A stretch of 64,000 nucleotides of DNA, taken from positions 1 to 64,000 of the forward strand of contig JAHBXV010000024.1 in NCBI GenBank assembly GCA_019636285.1, given 5' to 3'. Shown here one piece after another: positions 40,288 to 48,660 of this stretch (position 1 is its first letter; each line of letters begins with the position of its first letter). Both the position numbers and the translations under genes were made by a program. A model generated the notes under the pieces. It was not told the DNA's origin and made no database searches. It worked only from the letters and a program-made list of their open reading frames with translations. This DNA comes from Planctomycetaceae bacterium (GTDB lineage: Bacteria > Planctomycetota > Planctomycetia > Planctomycetales > Planctomycetaceae).

Positions 40288-41310
40288 ATGAGTGATTTGA
40301 TTCTTTACACCTCCGAAGACGGCCAGACCCGGCTGGAACTTCGGGTGAAAGACGGAACAATCTGGTTGACGCAACTGGAGATTGCGGAACTGTTTCAGAC
40401 GACGAAACAGAACGTCAACCTGCACGCCAAGAACATCGCCAAGGAGGGGGAACTTGCCCCGGATTCAGTTGTCAAGGAATCCTTGACAACTGCCGCTGAC
40501 GGGAAGAAGTACCGGACGCAACTCTACAACCTCGACCTGATTCTGGCGATCGGCTACCGGGTCCGCTCCCCACGGGGCACACAGTTCCGCCAGTGGGCGA
40601 CCAACCACCTGCGGGAGTTCATCGTCAAGGGGTTCGTCATGGATGATGAACGCCTGAAAAATCCCGGCGGCTGGGATCACTTCGATGAACTGCTGGCCCG
40701 TATTCGAGAAATCCGGGCCTCAGAGAAGCGATTCTACCAGAAGGTCCGAGACTTGTTCGCCCTGAGCTCGGATTACAAAATCCGCGAACAGGAAACGATG
40801 CTGTTTTTCGCGGAGGTCCAAAACAAGCTACTCTTCGCGGTCACTGAGCATACGGCCGCTGAATTGATCCTCAAAAGGTCTGATCCGAATGCCCCCAACA
40901 TGAACCTGACCAGTTGGAGCGGATCACGGGTCCGCAAACAGGATGTCATCACAGCCAAGAATTACTTGAGCCAGGATGAAATTGACACGTTAAATCGACT
41001 GGTGGTGATCTTTCTGGAGCAGGCCGAGTTGCGGGTCAAACAGAGAAACGATTTGACGCTCGACTTTTGGCGGACCAATGTCGACAAACTGCTGACATTC
41101 AACGATCGCCCCGTGTTGAACGGCGCTGGCAAGGTCAGCCATGACGACATGAAGCGGATCGTCCACGATCGGTTCGAGACTTTCGACCAGAATCGGCGGG
41201 AAGCGGATGCTCTGGCAGCCGATGCGGAAGATCTGAAGGAGATTGAGCAACTTGAGCAAGATTTGAAAAGGAGCGGCGGGGTCGAACCCGGCCACTCGGT
41301 GGGAGAGTAA
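40288..41310 (+). CDS. RhuM family protein
   Basis: A 340-residue protein. The N terminus TIWLTQLEIAELFQTTKQNV, NLHAKNIAKEGEL and the YNLDLILAIGYRVRSPRGTQ, FRQWATNHL and LREFIVKGF segments are the RhuM pattern, named from Salmonella pathogenicity island 3. The first ~100 residues contain a Bro-N-like/HTH DNA-binding fold. The C-terminal ~200 residues are helical. The function is unclear; RhuM proteins are frequent on mobile islands and resemble phage-type regulators. The length is typical. It stands alone. Confidence 0.85.
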   Translation: MSDLILYTSEDGQTRLELRVKDGTIWLTQLEIAELFQTTKQNVNLHAKNIAKEGELAPDSVVKESLTTAADGKKYRTQLYNLDLILAIGYRVRSPRGTQFRQWATNHLREFIVKGFVMDDERLKNPGGWDHFDELLARIREIRASEKRFYQKVRDLFALSSDYKIREQETMLFFAEVQNKLLFAVTEHTAAELILKRSDPNAPNMNLTSWSGSRVRKQDVITAKNYLSQDEIDTLNRLVVIFLEQAELRVKQRNDLTLDFWRTNVDKLLTFNDRPVLNGAGKVSHDDMKRIVHDRFETFDQNRREADALAADAEDLKEIEQLEQDLKRSGGVEPGHSVGE

Positions 41311-41524
41311 GTCAATCCCCTCCATCTGCTTCAAATACGCCCAGGAAGTGAGTTCCACGGCACACGGCTGGGTCTGGCAGCGGGACCGACCGGACGATTC
41401 GCTCCCTCGCCCTCGCTCCCTCGCCTGTCTCGTTGCGTTTTGGCCAAATGCAGTTATCTTTCGTCTTTCCAACGATGTTTTCGATCCGACGAGCTGCGGT
41501 TGAGCTTATTGAGGAGCAACGTTC

Positions 41525-42841
41525 ATGGCCAATTCGACGTCAGTTCTCGCGGAGAAGCTGCATGAGTACCCGCAGCAGGATGTGATCGACGGGACCGGCG
41601 GAGGAACGGCTGCGATTCTGGATGACTGCCTGAACAAGAACGGCGGCGTGCTGCTACTCTTGCAGCGGTACGCCGGCCGGACCTTTTGTACGCCGGGGAA
41701 ACGCCTTCGCCTGGATGCCCAGTCGTACTATCCGGACTACATGAACGGGACGGGGCTCGATGAAATCTGGATGTGCTGCACCGTCCCCATCGTGACGGGG
41801 GTCATCGATACGCGCACGAAGAAGGCGCCGTTTCGCGAAGGAGAAGCGCACGCCCTCACTCCGAACGGACAAGTCATCTCGCTGCAGGATTTGATCGCCG
41901 CCAAGCCGGAGGCGGTCATCGGTGAAAAGATCTCGGCCTTTTCGAAAGAGATGTTCGGCAAGCCGACCTGGCCGATCGTGTCCAAGAAGTTCGACAACCT
42001 CAATCCGATTCCGGACCATCTGCATTGGACAAAATGGGAAGTCTACGACATCAATTCGTTCGACAATCCCGGAGTCTCGGCGTCGCATTATCACACGACG
42101 GCGATGGGGTTGTACTCGTTCGTGACGAAGGACCAGTTCCTGGCCTGCATGAAGAGCTTCGGAAAGACGGAATACAACGGGATCCGGCACCTGGCGCCGC
42201 ACGTGATGATGCGACTGGATAATGGCTTCGTGATGCCGAATGGCGTGCTGCACTCGCCGACGAACCTATGCACGCACGAGTTGCACGTCACGATGGACGA
42301 ACACTTCCTGGCCGAGGACTTGACCCTTGACGGGCGGATCGGTGCAGCCGATGCGTTTTACGCTTGCCGAGAAGAGGACTATCCGAAGTCCCGGCATGAA
42401 GACTGGGAGTACCTGGTTGAAAAATTCGACTTCGCGGCGAACCAGGACCCGGACTTCGTCCTGAAGAATTCGCGGCCCGCGATCGCCGCCCAGGAATTCG
42501 CGGGCGAGGGAGTCGACGCCAAATGGATCGTCTACGGCGACTTCCTCGGCGATCAGAAGTGCTCGATCCTTCGGCTTACCCTGCAGCCTGGCGCGAAGAT
42601 GACTTTCCGCCCCGAAAGTCCAGCGCTGTTCCACACGAACGCCGGGAGCGGCCGCGTTGGAAAGCTGGAAGTGCGGTATCACCAGAACATGAAACTCGGC
42701 GAGCTCTATCCCGAGATCGGATTCATCACACAGGCCGCGCTGGCCAGCGGCGGTGTGGAAATCGCAAACACGGGTAAGGAACCGCTCGTGTTGACCTTCG
42801 ACTTCCCGCAGCACGCACACACGAAGACGCCGGGCAAGTAG
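41525..42841 (+). CDS. Predicted cupin-fold protein
   Basis: A 438-residue protein from ATG. Two cupin-like halves are suggested: HYHTTAMGLYSFVTKDQFLA with MPNGVLHSPTNLCTHELHVT in the middle, and LRLTLQPGAKMTFRPESPAL, then LKLGELYPEIGF and FDFPQHAHTK near the end. His-rich sites would bind a metal, as in sugar isomerases of the mannose-6-phosphate isomerase group. I cannot give a specific reaction. It is not in an operon with its neighbours. A hairpin terminator follows the stop. Confidence 0.5.
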   Translation: MANSTSVLAEKLHEYPQQDVIDGTGGGTAAILDDCLNKNGGVLLLLQRYAGRTFCTPGKRLRLDAQSYYPDYMNGTGLDEIWMCCTVPIVTGVIDTRTKKAPFREGEAHALTPNGQVISLQDLIAAKPEAVIGEKISAFSKEMFGKPTWPIVSKKFDNLNPIPDHLHWTKWEVYDINSFDNPGVSASHYHTTAMGLYSFVTKDQFLACMKSFGKTEYNGIRHLAPHVMMRLDNGFVMPNGVLHSPTNLCTHELHVTMDEHFLAEDLTLDGRIGAADAFYACREEDYPKSRHEDWEYLVEKFDFAANQDPDFVLKNSRPAIAAQEFAGEGVDAKWIVYGDFLGDQKCSILRLTLQPGAKMTFRPESPALFHTNAGSGRVGKLEVRYHQNMKLGELYPEIGFITQAALASGGVEIANTGKEPLVLTFDFPQHAHTKTPGK

Positions 42842-42870
42842 CCGTTCGACGTCGGGAGTGCGTGGAAGGG

Positions 42871-42900
42871 ACAGCCTCGTTCGTTGAACGGGGCTGTTTG
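42871..42900 (+). terminator. Terminator hairpin after the cupin-like gene
   Basis: ACAGCCTCGTTC pairs with GAACGGGGCTGT (12-bp stem with one T-G pair) around GTT. Only a short T run follows, so efficiency is uncertain. Confidence 0.55.
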
Positions 42901-43041
42901 CCCACGATGACGATGCGCGCACTCCCGATACCACGCTGCTGACCAAGCCAGCAGTAGCGCACAGCGGGGGGCAGGGGCTCGGGACGACGATCAATACCGA
43001 CGGCCTGCGTCGCTCGAAGGGAATCGAGCCGGCGGCGCGGT

Positions 43042-43926
43042 TTAGAACTCGCCGAGGACTTCGCCGCCTTGGCGGGTGGCCATGCCGACGTAGATCGTGC
43101 TGTCGATGTTTTCGCTGATGAAGCGGACGCGGCCGTCGCCGAAGAGGAGGTGGATGCCGCCTGTGTGGTTGCTGCTCAGGTCGTCAAGATGGCCGTTGTA
43201 GTAGTTCGGCTGATGATCGGCGACGCCGACGATGCGGGCGGCGGCTTCTTCACCTTCCGGGATCGCGGCGACCCACGTGGAGAGCCCTTGAGGATCGAGC
43301 AGGAGGTTCGTTTTCCGCTCGCCGACGAGGAACGTATTGCTCGTGCCGTCGGTCAAGTCGCGCAACAGAACCTTGCTGTTGTGGTACATGACACCATCGG
43401 AAACGCACTGAGCACCGCCGACACAAATATCTTCGGGGGCCTCGGTCCCGAAATTTCCGACGTAATTGGCGGTGGGAAGTCGAGCCAGGATGTTCGAGGG
43501 ATTCGACTCTTCGCCGATGTCCCAGAACTGGGGCCCCGTGTCCGACGGACAGCGAAAGACGGTCAGGCTGACCGATCGGACCGGACTGTTCAGCGGGTCG
43601 TCGGCGGAGACGCTGAAATTGATCCCGTTATACAAGGGCGACTGATCGAGAGCCGGCAGCAGGAATGCTCCCCAGGCGAAACCCGACGGACCCTCGAACT
43701 CGGGGAGGCCGGCTTCGGCGCCAATCCAGCCGGGCGGCAGGGCCGAATGGGTGTCGTGGTAATTGTGGAGCGCCAGGCCGATTTGCTTGAGGTTGTTGAC
43801 GCACTGCGAGCGACGAGCCGCCTCGCGGGCCTGTTGAACGGCGGGGAGCAGGAGAGCGATGAGAATCGCGATGATGGCGATGACAACGAGGAGTTCGATC
43901 AGGGTAAATCCGCGACGCGACTTCAT
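43042..43926 (-). CDS. DUF1559 type II pseudopilin-like protein
   Basis: A 294-residue protein from the ATG at 43926 ([20 protein letters not shown]). [12 protein letters not shown] is the prepilin cleavage/methylation signature, and [20 protein letters not shown] continues into the R-R-x-Q-C-x-N-N-L-K-Q-I-x-L-A-L-H-N-Y motif and the late DGRVRFIS segment typical of DUF1559 (SBP_bac_10), a family massively expanded in planctomycetes. It should be inserted in the inner membrane and cleaved after Gly by a prepilin peptidase. The role of individual copies is unknown. Confidence 0.9.
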   Translation of the reverse strand: MKSRRGFTLIELLVVIAIIAILIALLLPAVQQAREAARRSQCVNNLKQIGLALHNYHDTHSALPPGWIGAEAGLPEFEGPSGFAWGAFLLPALDQSPLYNGINFSVSADDPLNSPVRSVSLTVFRCPSDTGPQFWDIGEESNPSNILARLPTANYVGNFGTEAPEDICVGGAQCVSDGVMYHNSKVLLRDLTDGTSNTFLVGERKTNLLLDPQGLSTWVAAIPEGEEAAARIVGVADHQPNYYNGHLDDLSSNHTGGIHLLFGDGRVRFISENIDSTIYVGMATRQGGEVLGEF

Positions 43927-44266
43927 GGGACTCACATCCTTCAATTGTTGTCCGGTGACCACTTGCTCCCGTCTCCCGAGGCTGGAGCCGCGAAAACAAG
44001 ATCGCACACCTTTTGCAGAAACATCATCATCGCCAAACCCTCAAAATGCAATAATTAAGCGAAACGTTTTTTGACACGTTCTGCAAAAACCGCGCGAAAA
44101 TGCTCTCGTCTTTACATGCATCACGACTTCTTTTGCATATTGATAACCGAAGTCTAAACATCCTTGCCATTGCTTCGGAGGTGGTGAGTTGGCACCATCA
44201 GTCCTCGTTGATGCGTCGCATCGCCTTTTCAAGCTCATTCCGAGCGTCTACCACAGGGGACACATC
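43927..44266. other. Divergent promoter region, no further gene
   Basis: A 340-bp divergent gap between the DUF1559 gene and the oxidoreductase gene. It is AT-rich around 44030-44160 and contains TTGACACGTTCTGCAAAAAC near 44070, a possible -35-type box. I see no gene. Confidence 0.4.
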
Positions 44267-45556
44267 ATGACCGACGTCTCGCGGCGGGATTTTCTGGCAA
44301 CGACCGCGGCTGCGGCAGTTCTCGCGCAATCGACAGCGCGGGCGGCGTCCGACTCGGCGAATGAGCGGATCAACTTGTGCGTCATTGGAATCCGGGGGCG
44401 CGGCGGCGGGTTGGCGCGGGGTTTCGCGGGGCTACCGAACGCCCGAGTGTCTCACGTCTGCGACGTGAATGAAACGCTGCTGGGGCCGTTCGCCCAGCAG
44501 ATCAACGACATTCAGCAAGTTGCTCCGAAGACTCTCACAGACTTGCGTCGGGCGCTTGATGACCGCGAAGTCGACGCGATCGTCGTGGGAACTCCCGACC
44601 ACTGGCATGCTCTTGCAACCATCTGGGGCTGCCAGGCCGGCAAACATGTCTATGTCGAAAAGCCGATCTCAAACAACGTCCACGAAGGTCGTCAGATGGT
44701 GGCGGCCGCGCGAAAGCACAAGCGAATCGTCCAAGTGGGGACGCAAAGCCGCAGCGCTCCGCATTATCGCGAAGTCATGGAAATGATCCGCGGCGGGCGA
44801 ATTGGAAGGGTCCACATGGCGAAGGCGTTCAACAGCCAGCTTCGCCGCAAAGTCCCCGCTGTCGCCGATTCTGCGATTCCGGATGGCCTCGACTGGAACA
44901 TCTGGCAGGGTCCGGCACCGGAAAAGCCGTACAACTCGAACCGCTACACCTATGGTTGGCGGTGGTTGTGGGATTACGGCACGGGCGACATGGGGAACGA
45001 CGGAGTCCATGACCTGGACATTGCCCGATGGGGTCTGGGGGTCGATTACCCGACTGACGTGCAGGGGATGGGAGACAAGCTGGAGTTCGTCGGCGACATT
45101 CAAGAGACGCCCGACACTCAGGTTGTTTCTTTCCGCTTTCCCGAACAGCAGGCAACGCTCGTTTACGAGCAGCGACTCTGGTCGCCCTACCATCAGGAAG
45201 GCTACGAAAACGGCTGCATTTTCTATGGCACTAATGGCTATATCGCAATTGGTCGCCGTGGCTGGAAACTCGTGGAAGCTCGCAACAAAGTTGCCGTGGA
45301 GCAGGGTGCTGAGTTCGGTGACACGCCGCATCAACAGAACTTCCTAGACTGTATCCGATCGGGGAAACTGCCGAATTGCGACATCGAGGAAGGGTACAAG
45401 TCGACCTTGCTCGCGCATCTGGGCAACCTGACCTGCCGCCTGAAACGGCCGCTGGCCTGGAACGCCGCGACCCACTCGTTCGGGAATGACTCGGAAGCGA
45501 ATGCCTTGTTGTCGCGTCCGGGACGAGCGGAGTTCGTGATCCCGCAAATTGTCTGA
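44267..45556 (+). CDS. TAT-exported Gfo/Idh/MocA oxidoreductase
   Basis: A 429-residue protein from the ATG at 44267 (MTDVSRRDFLATTAAAAVLA), where SRRDF is a twin-arginine signal. The Rossmann region begins INLCVIGIRGRGGGLARGFA, with VDAIVVGTPDHWHALATIWG, GKHVYVEKPISNNVHEGRQM (the conserved E-K-P) and VGTQSRSAPHY following. The GTGDMGNDGVHDLDIARWGL and C-terminal sections match the alpha/beta substrate domain. Members use NAD(P) to oxidise or reduce sugars and related compounds. Export of such proteins is common in planctomycetes. The substrate cannot be told. Confidence 0.85.
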   Translation: MTDVSRRDFLATTAAAAVLAQSTARAASDSANERINLCVIGIRGRGGGLARGFAGLPNARVSHVCDVNETLLGPFAQQINDIQQVAPKTLTDLRRALDDREVDAIVVGTPDHWHALATIWGCQAGKHVYVEKPISNNVHEGRQMVAAARKHKRIVQVGTQSRSAPHYREVMEMIRGGRIGRVHMAKAFNSQLRRKVPAVADSAIPDGLDWNIWQGPAPEKPYNSNRYTYGWRWLWDYGTGDMGNDGVHDLDIARWGLGVDYPTDVQGMGDKLEFVGDIQETPDTQVVSFRFPEQQATLVYEQRLWSPYHQEGYENGCIFYGTNGYIAIGRRGWKLVEARNKVAVEQGAEFGDTPHQQNFLDCIRSGKLPNCDIEEGYKSTLLAHLGNLTCRLKRPLAWNAATHSFGNDSEANALLSRPGRAEFVIPQIV

Positions 45557-45729
45557 TACGAAACCCCAGAGAAAATTTGCATGGCTGCCTCGACTGACGT
45601 TGTGCCCATGCAATGACATCAGCCAACCGTTGAGCGCAATTTTTTCTGGAGGGCGTCTGACCTCGCGACCTGAAAACGATTTCTGAACGTCGCTCCAGAG
45701 AGCATCAGCAGCCATTGGCCGGAGGAATG

Positions 45730-46320
45730 TCAGTCCTTGGCAATTCGCGGTGGCGGACCGTCCGATCTGGCCGATCCGAGAGGCATTTCCGTCGAACTTT
45801 CGCGTGAAAGCGATACTTCCGCAAGACGCTCGCTCCGCCCAGAGGGCTGCGAATCCAGTGCTTCGGTTTCACGACTGGTTACCAGAGACATGCGATCGGC
45901 GAGTTCCTGCCACCGGGCGTCTGCCTGCCGACGCTTGTGGTCTTCCGCGATGGCCGCCTGAACGCGATCGAGCAGCGACTGGGCATGAAACGGCTTTTCG
46001 ATGAACTCGGCGGCTCCCAGCTTCATGGCGCGAATGGCCATCGGGACATCCGCGAACGCGGTCATGAAGATAACGGGTATTCCGAAACCGCGCGCGAGGA
46101 GGGCTTCCCGCAGTTCCAGGCCGCTGATATCGGGCATGCGCACATCGGTCAGAAGGCAACCGGGTTGATCGGCATAGACTTCGAGAAACCGGGAACCGCT
46201 CTCATGGGAGGAAGTCTTGAGTCCGACGGTCCGCATGAGATAGCAGAGTGAATCGCGCATCTCGGTATCGTCGTTGACAATGAACACCGGGGGGCTTGGC
46301 GAAATCGTCGAAGTGCTCAT
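45730..46320 (-). CDS. FixJ-type response regulator with a lost HTH output domain
   Basis: A 196-residue protein; the ATG at 46320 shares one base with the kinase stop (TGATG), so the genes are coupled. Residues 10-130 are a receiver domain (VFIVNDDTEMRDSLCYLM, LLTDVRMPDISGLELREALL with Asp60, VIFMTAFADVPMAIRAMKLG, AAEFIEKPF). The linker ends in RMSLVTSRETEALD, where a LuxR-type HTH should begin, but then turns into an unrelated Ser/Arg-rich tail. The output domain is therefore missing, probably by frameshift or replacement. It may work as a phosphate sink, or through another regulator. Confidence 0.8.
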   Translation of the reverse strand: MSTSTISPSPPVFIVNDDTEMRDSLCYLMRTVGLKTSSHESGSRFLEVYADQPGCLLTDVRMPDISGLELREALLARGFGIPVIFMTAFADVPMAIRAMKLGAAEFIEKPFHAQSLLDRVQAAIAEDHKRRQADARWQELADRMSLVTSRETEALDSQPSGRSERLAEVSLSRESSTEMPLGSARSDGPPPRIAKD

Positions 46321-48284
46321 CAATCGAAAACCTTCTCGGCTGGTGCCGCAATCCGCTCTTCAGCAATGACCGCGCACCGCGGTACGGTAAAAGAGAACGT
46401 CGTTTCACCATCGGAAGAATCGTCAAGAATGATCTCGCCGCCGTGCGACTCGACGATCGTGCGAGAGATCGCCAGCCCCAGGCCCGTCCCCTCGGGACGA
46501 GATGTCACGAAGGCATCGAAGATTCGCGAGCGCAATTGAGGGGGAATTCCCGGACCGGTATCGCTGACGCGAAACTGAACGGAGTCGCCTCTCCCCACCG
46601 AACGGGTTCGCAGCTTCACCCGACGCGGCCAGACTTCATCGGAAGCCATCGCTTCGAGGGCGTTGTGGACCAGGTTTGTGAGCACCTGCTGAATTTGCAC
46701 GCCATCGACCTCGAGCGAACCCGCGTCGGCATCCAGGTCCAGTTCCAGCGAGGCACTCAATCGGCGAGCCTCCGAGCGGCACAACTCAGCCACTTCGCTG
46801 ACGAGGTCATTTGCCGCATGCCGGGCCGCGAACCGCGTTTCCGATCGGGCGAACCCTCGAACGCGGCGAATGATTTCTCCGGCGCGAATGGCGGCCCGCA
46901 GAATACCGCTGACCGGTTCCGATAGCGCGGCAAGCGACGATTCACCGGCTTTCAGAGATCGCAAACAGCCGTCGGCATAGTTGGCGATGGCCCCCAGGGG
47001 TTGATGGATTTCGCGGGCAAGGCTCGCGGCCATTTCTCCCATGGTCTTGAGTCGTTCCACATGGGCAAGCTGTCCCAGCAGTTCGCGAGAGCGCTCTTCG
47101 GCCCGCTTGCGTTCCGAGATATCGGTCAGGACGACCAGCACCTGCCGTTGGGTGCCGTCGAGAATTTCGTGCCAGGTTGCCTCTGTCTCCAGCAGTTTTC
47201 CGTCGCGGCAGCGAAGGGCCAGATCGGTGGCGGGGAGTCCTTCGACCGAGTCCTGCCGCATGATTGCGTCGAACTTTCTCTGATCGCAGTCGGCCAGGTA
47301 GCGCGAGGCGGGAGTGAGCCGCAGTTCGTCCGGGGAATAACCCGTCATATCTCGGAATCGCTGATTGACGAAGACAATCCGCTGCCGCGCGTCATGCACA
47401 ACGAGGCCATCGCGCATCGATTCGACGACCAGCCTGTAGCGACGCTGCTGATCGCTGAACCGACGGTCGGTCACCCGGATCGCCGGAACCACAATCGCCA
47501 GTTGAATTGTCAGCAGAATCCCGAGAACGGCCAGGCTGACGATCCAACCGGACCTTTGGAGAGCGGTAACCCGATCGCGTGCCTCGGCTTCAAACTGTTC
47601 GACAAGACTCTGCATCAGCGCGAGGAAGTCTCTTTCGTGACTCATGATCCGCGTGACGGCCAGTTGGAGACGCGCGGAATGCGTCGGTTCATCGTTGGCG
47701 GAGGAACTCCGCAGAATGATGTCCGCCGAGTCCAGCATGGCGATGAAGTGTGGCTGTATTTGCTCGAAGAGTTCCCGCGCACGGGGACTCTTGGCATGGG
47801 GGAGATGGCGCGCGGGGTCGCCGTGACGCAGACCGTCGTGTGAAGTTCGCCACTCTTCGACGACTTCTCGCAGTTCCTCGCGATGGGAGGCTCGACGGTC
47901 AGAATCGGTGGCAACCACCATGGCCAGGCCCGATTTCGCGAGCTTCTGGCTCAGCATCCGCTGCCGTCCCGACACATTCAGAACGGGCGCGTCCAACTGG
48001 AGCCGGGCAAGTTCTGGCTGAATCCAAAGCTGATGGAGCAGCAACAGAGCCGCCACGATGGCAATGGCCCACCACGAACGTCGACGGAGCCTCCCTGTCG
48101 GGTTTCCGCTGGCTCCGGACGTCCAGTTAAAGGCATCGTTGTAGCCCGATGGATGACGCAGCACCGGTTGTTCGCCCCAATCGCCCGATATTTCGAGAGA
48201 TCGGATAAGGCAAACGATATGCCAAGCCGTCTCCGCATGCGGGAGTACAACGGCGGTCGATGGGAAACCGGCAGTCACCGGCAT
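46320..48284 (-). CDS. Hybrid-input sensor histidine kinase with NarX/PilJ-like domain
   Basis: About 654 residues from the ATG at 48284; a TTG at 48299 is equally possible. A first membrane helix is at ~75-95 (SWWAIAIVAALLLLHQLWIQ). A PilJ/NarX-type periplasmic domain follows, with VLNVSGRQRMLSQKLAKSGL resembling the nitrate-binding P-box. A second helix is at ~255-275. Then come a PAS domain (VVHDARQRIVFVNQRFRDMT), HisKA (ASLAREIHQPLGAIANYADG, phospho-His) and HATPase (VLTNLVHNALEA, SDTGPGIP, GTGLGLAIS). With the nitrate genes divergent from it, it likely senses nitrate or nitrite and controls them. Confidence 0.85.
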   Translation of the reverse strand: MPVTAGFPSTAVVLPHAETAWHIVCLIRSLEISGDWGEQPVLRHPSGYNDAFNWTSGASGNPTGRLRRRSWWAIAIVAALLLLHQLWIQPELARLQLDAPVLNVSGRQRMLSQKLAKSGLAMVVATDSDRRASHREELREVVEEWRTSHDGLRHGDPARHLPHAKSPRARELFEQIQPHFIAMLDSADIILRSSSANDEPTHSARLQLAVTRIMSHERDFLALMQSLVEQFEAEARDRVTALQRSGWIVSLAVLGILLTIQLAIVVPAIRVTDRRFSDQQRRYRLVVESMRDGLVVHDARQRIVFVNQRFRDMTGYSPDELRLTPASRYLADCDQRKFDAIMRQDSVEGLPATDLALRCRDGKLLETEATWHEILDGTQRQVLVVLTDISERKRAEERSRELLGQLAHVERLKTMGEMAASLAREIHQPLGAIANYADGCLRSLKAGESSLAALSEPVSGILRAAIRAGEIIRRVRGFARSETRFAARHAANDLVSEVAELCRSEARRLSASLELDLDADAGSLEVDGVQIQQVLTNLVHNALEAMASDEVWPRRVKLRTRSVGRGDSVQFRVSDTGPGIPPQLRSRIFDAFVTSRPEGTGLGLAISRTIVESHGGEIILDDSSDGETTFSFTVPRCAVIAEERIAAPAEKVFD

Positions 48285-48660
48285 CCGGTAGCGGCTCAAG
48301 CAAACTTTTCAGAGAGCGTGGGACGGCAATCGTTTGCTCATTTTTTAAGCAATCATGCCTTCTCAGGGCCCCCTCCTTTGTCTCGGCGAGGATTCGACAG
48401 CTCTTCCCATGCGAGGCGGGAGCCGGTTTCGGCTGTTGACATCCGCATGTGCCGTTCGGATAGCCGAAGAATCGAGCCGTTCCTTCGATCAACTGGCGGA
48501 CTCCGGTCGTTCGTTTGCTCAGTGTCGTTCCGCTCGCCCGTTCCCCGTACCAGATTCAACATCCGAATGGCATCTCGCCTTTCCCGCAAATTCCAGGCTG
48601 GGGAAGCGCCTCGGAGGTTTTGACAAGGCTGCGTCACGAAAGAGCGCCAGGGCTCCCACC
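48285..48660. other. Divergent regulatory region of the nitrate locus
   Basis: A 376-bp gap between the kinase and nitrite reductase starts. In-frame codons upstream of 48661 are unlike protein, so I treat this as regulatory DNA. I could not define a promoter or operator by eye. Confidence 0.45.

Noticed and set aside
48355-48660. N-terminal extension of nitrite reductase
   Set aside because: No protein-like composition; the FAD-binding domain begins right after the ATG at 48661.
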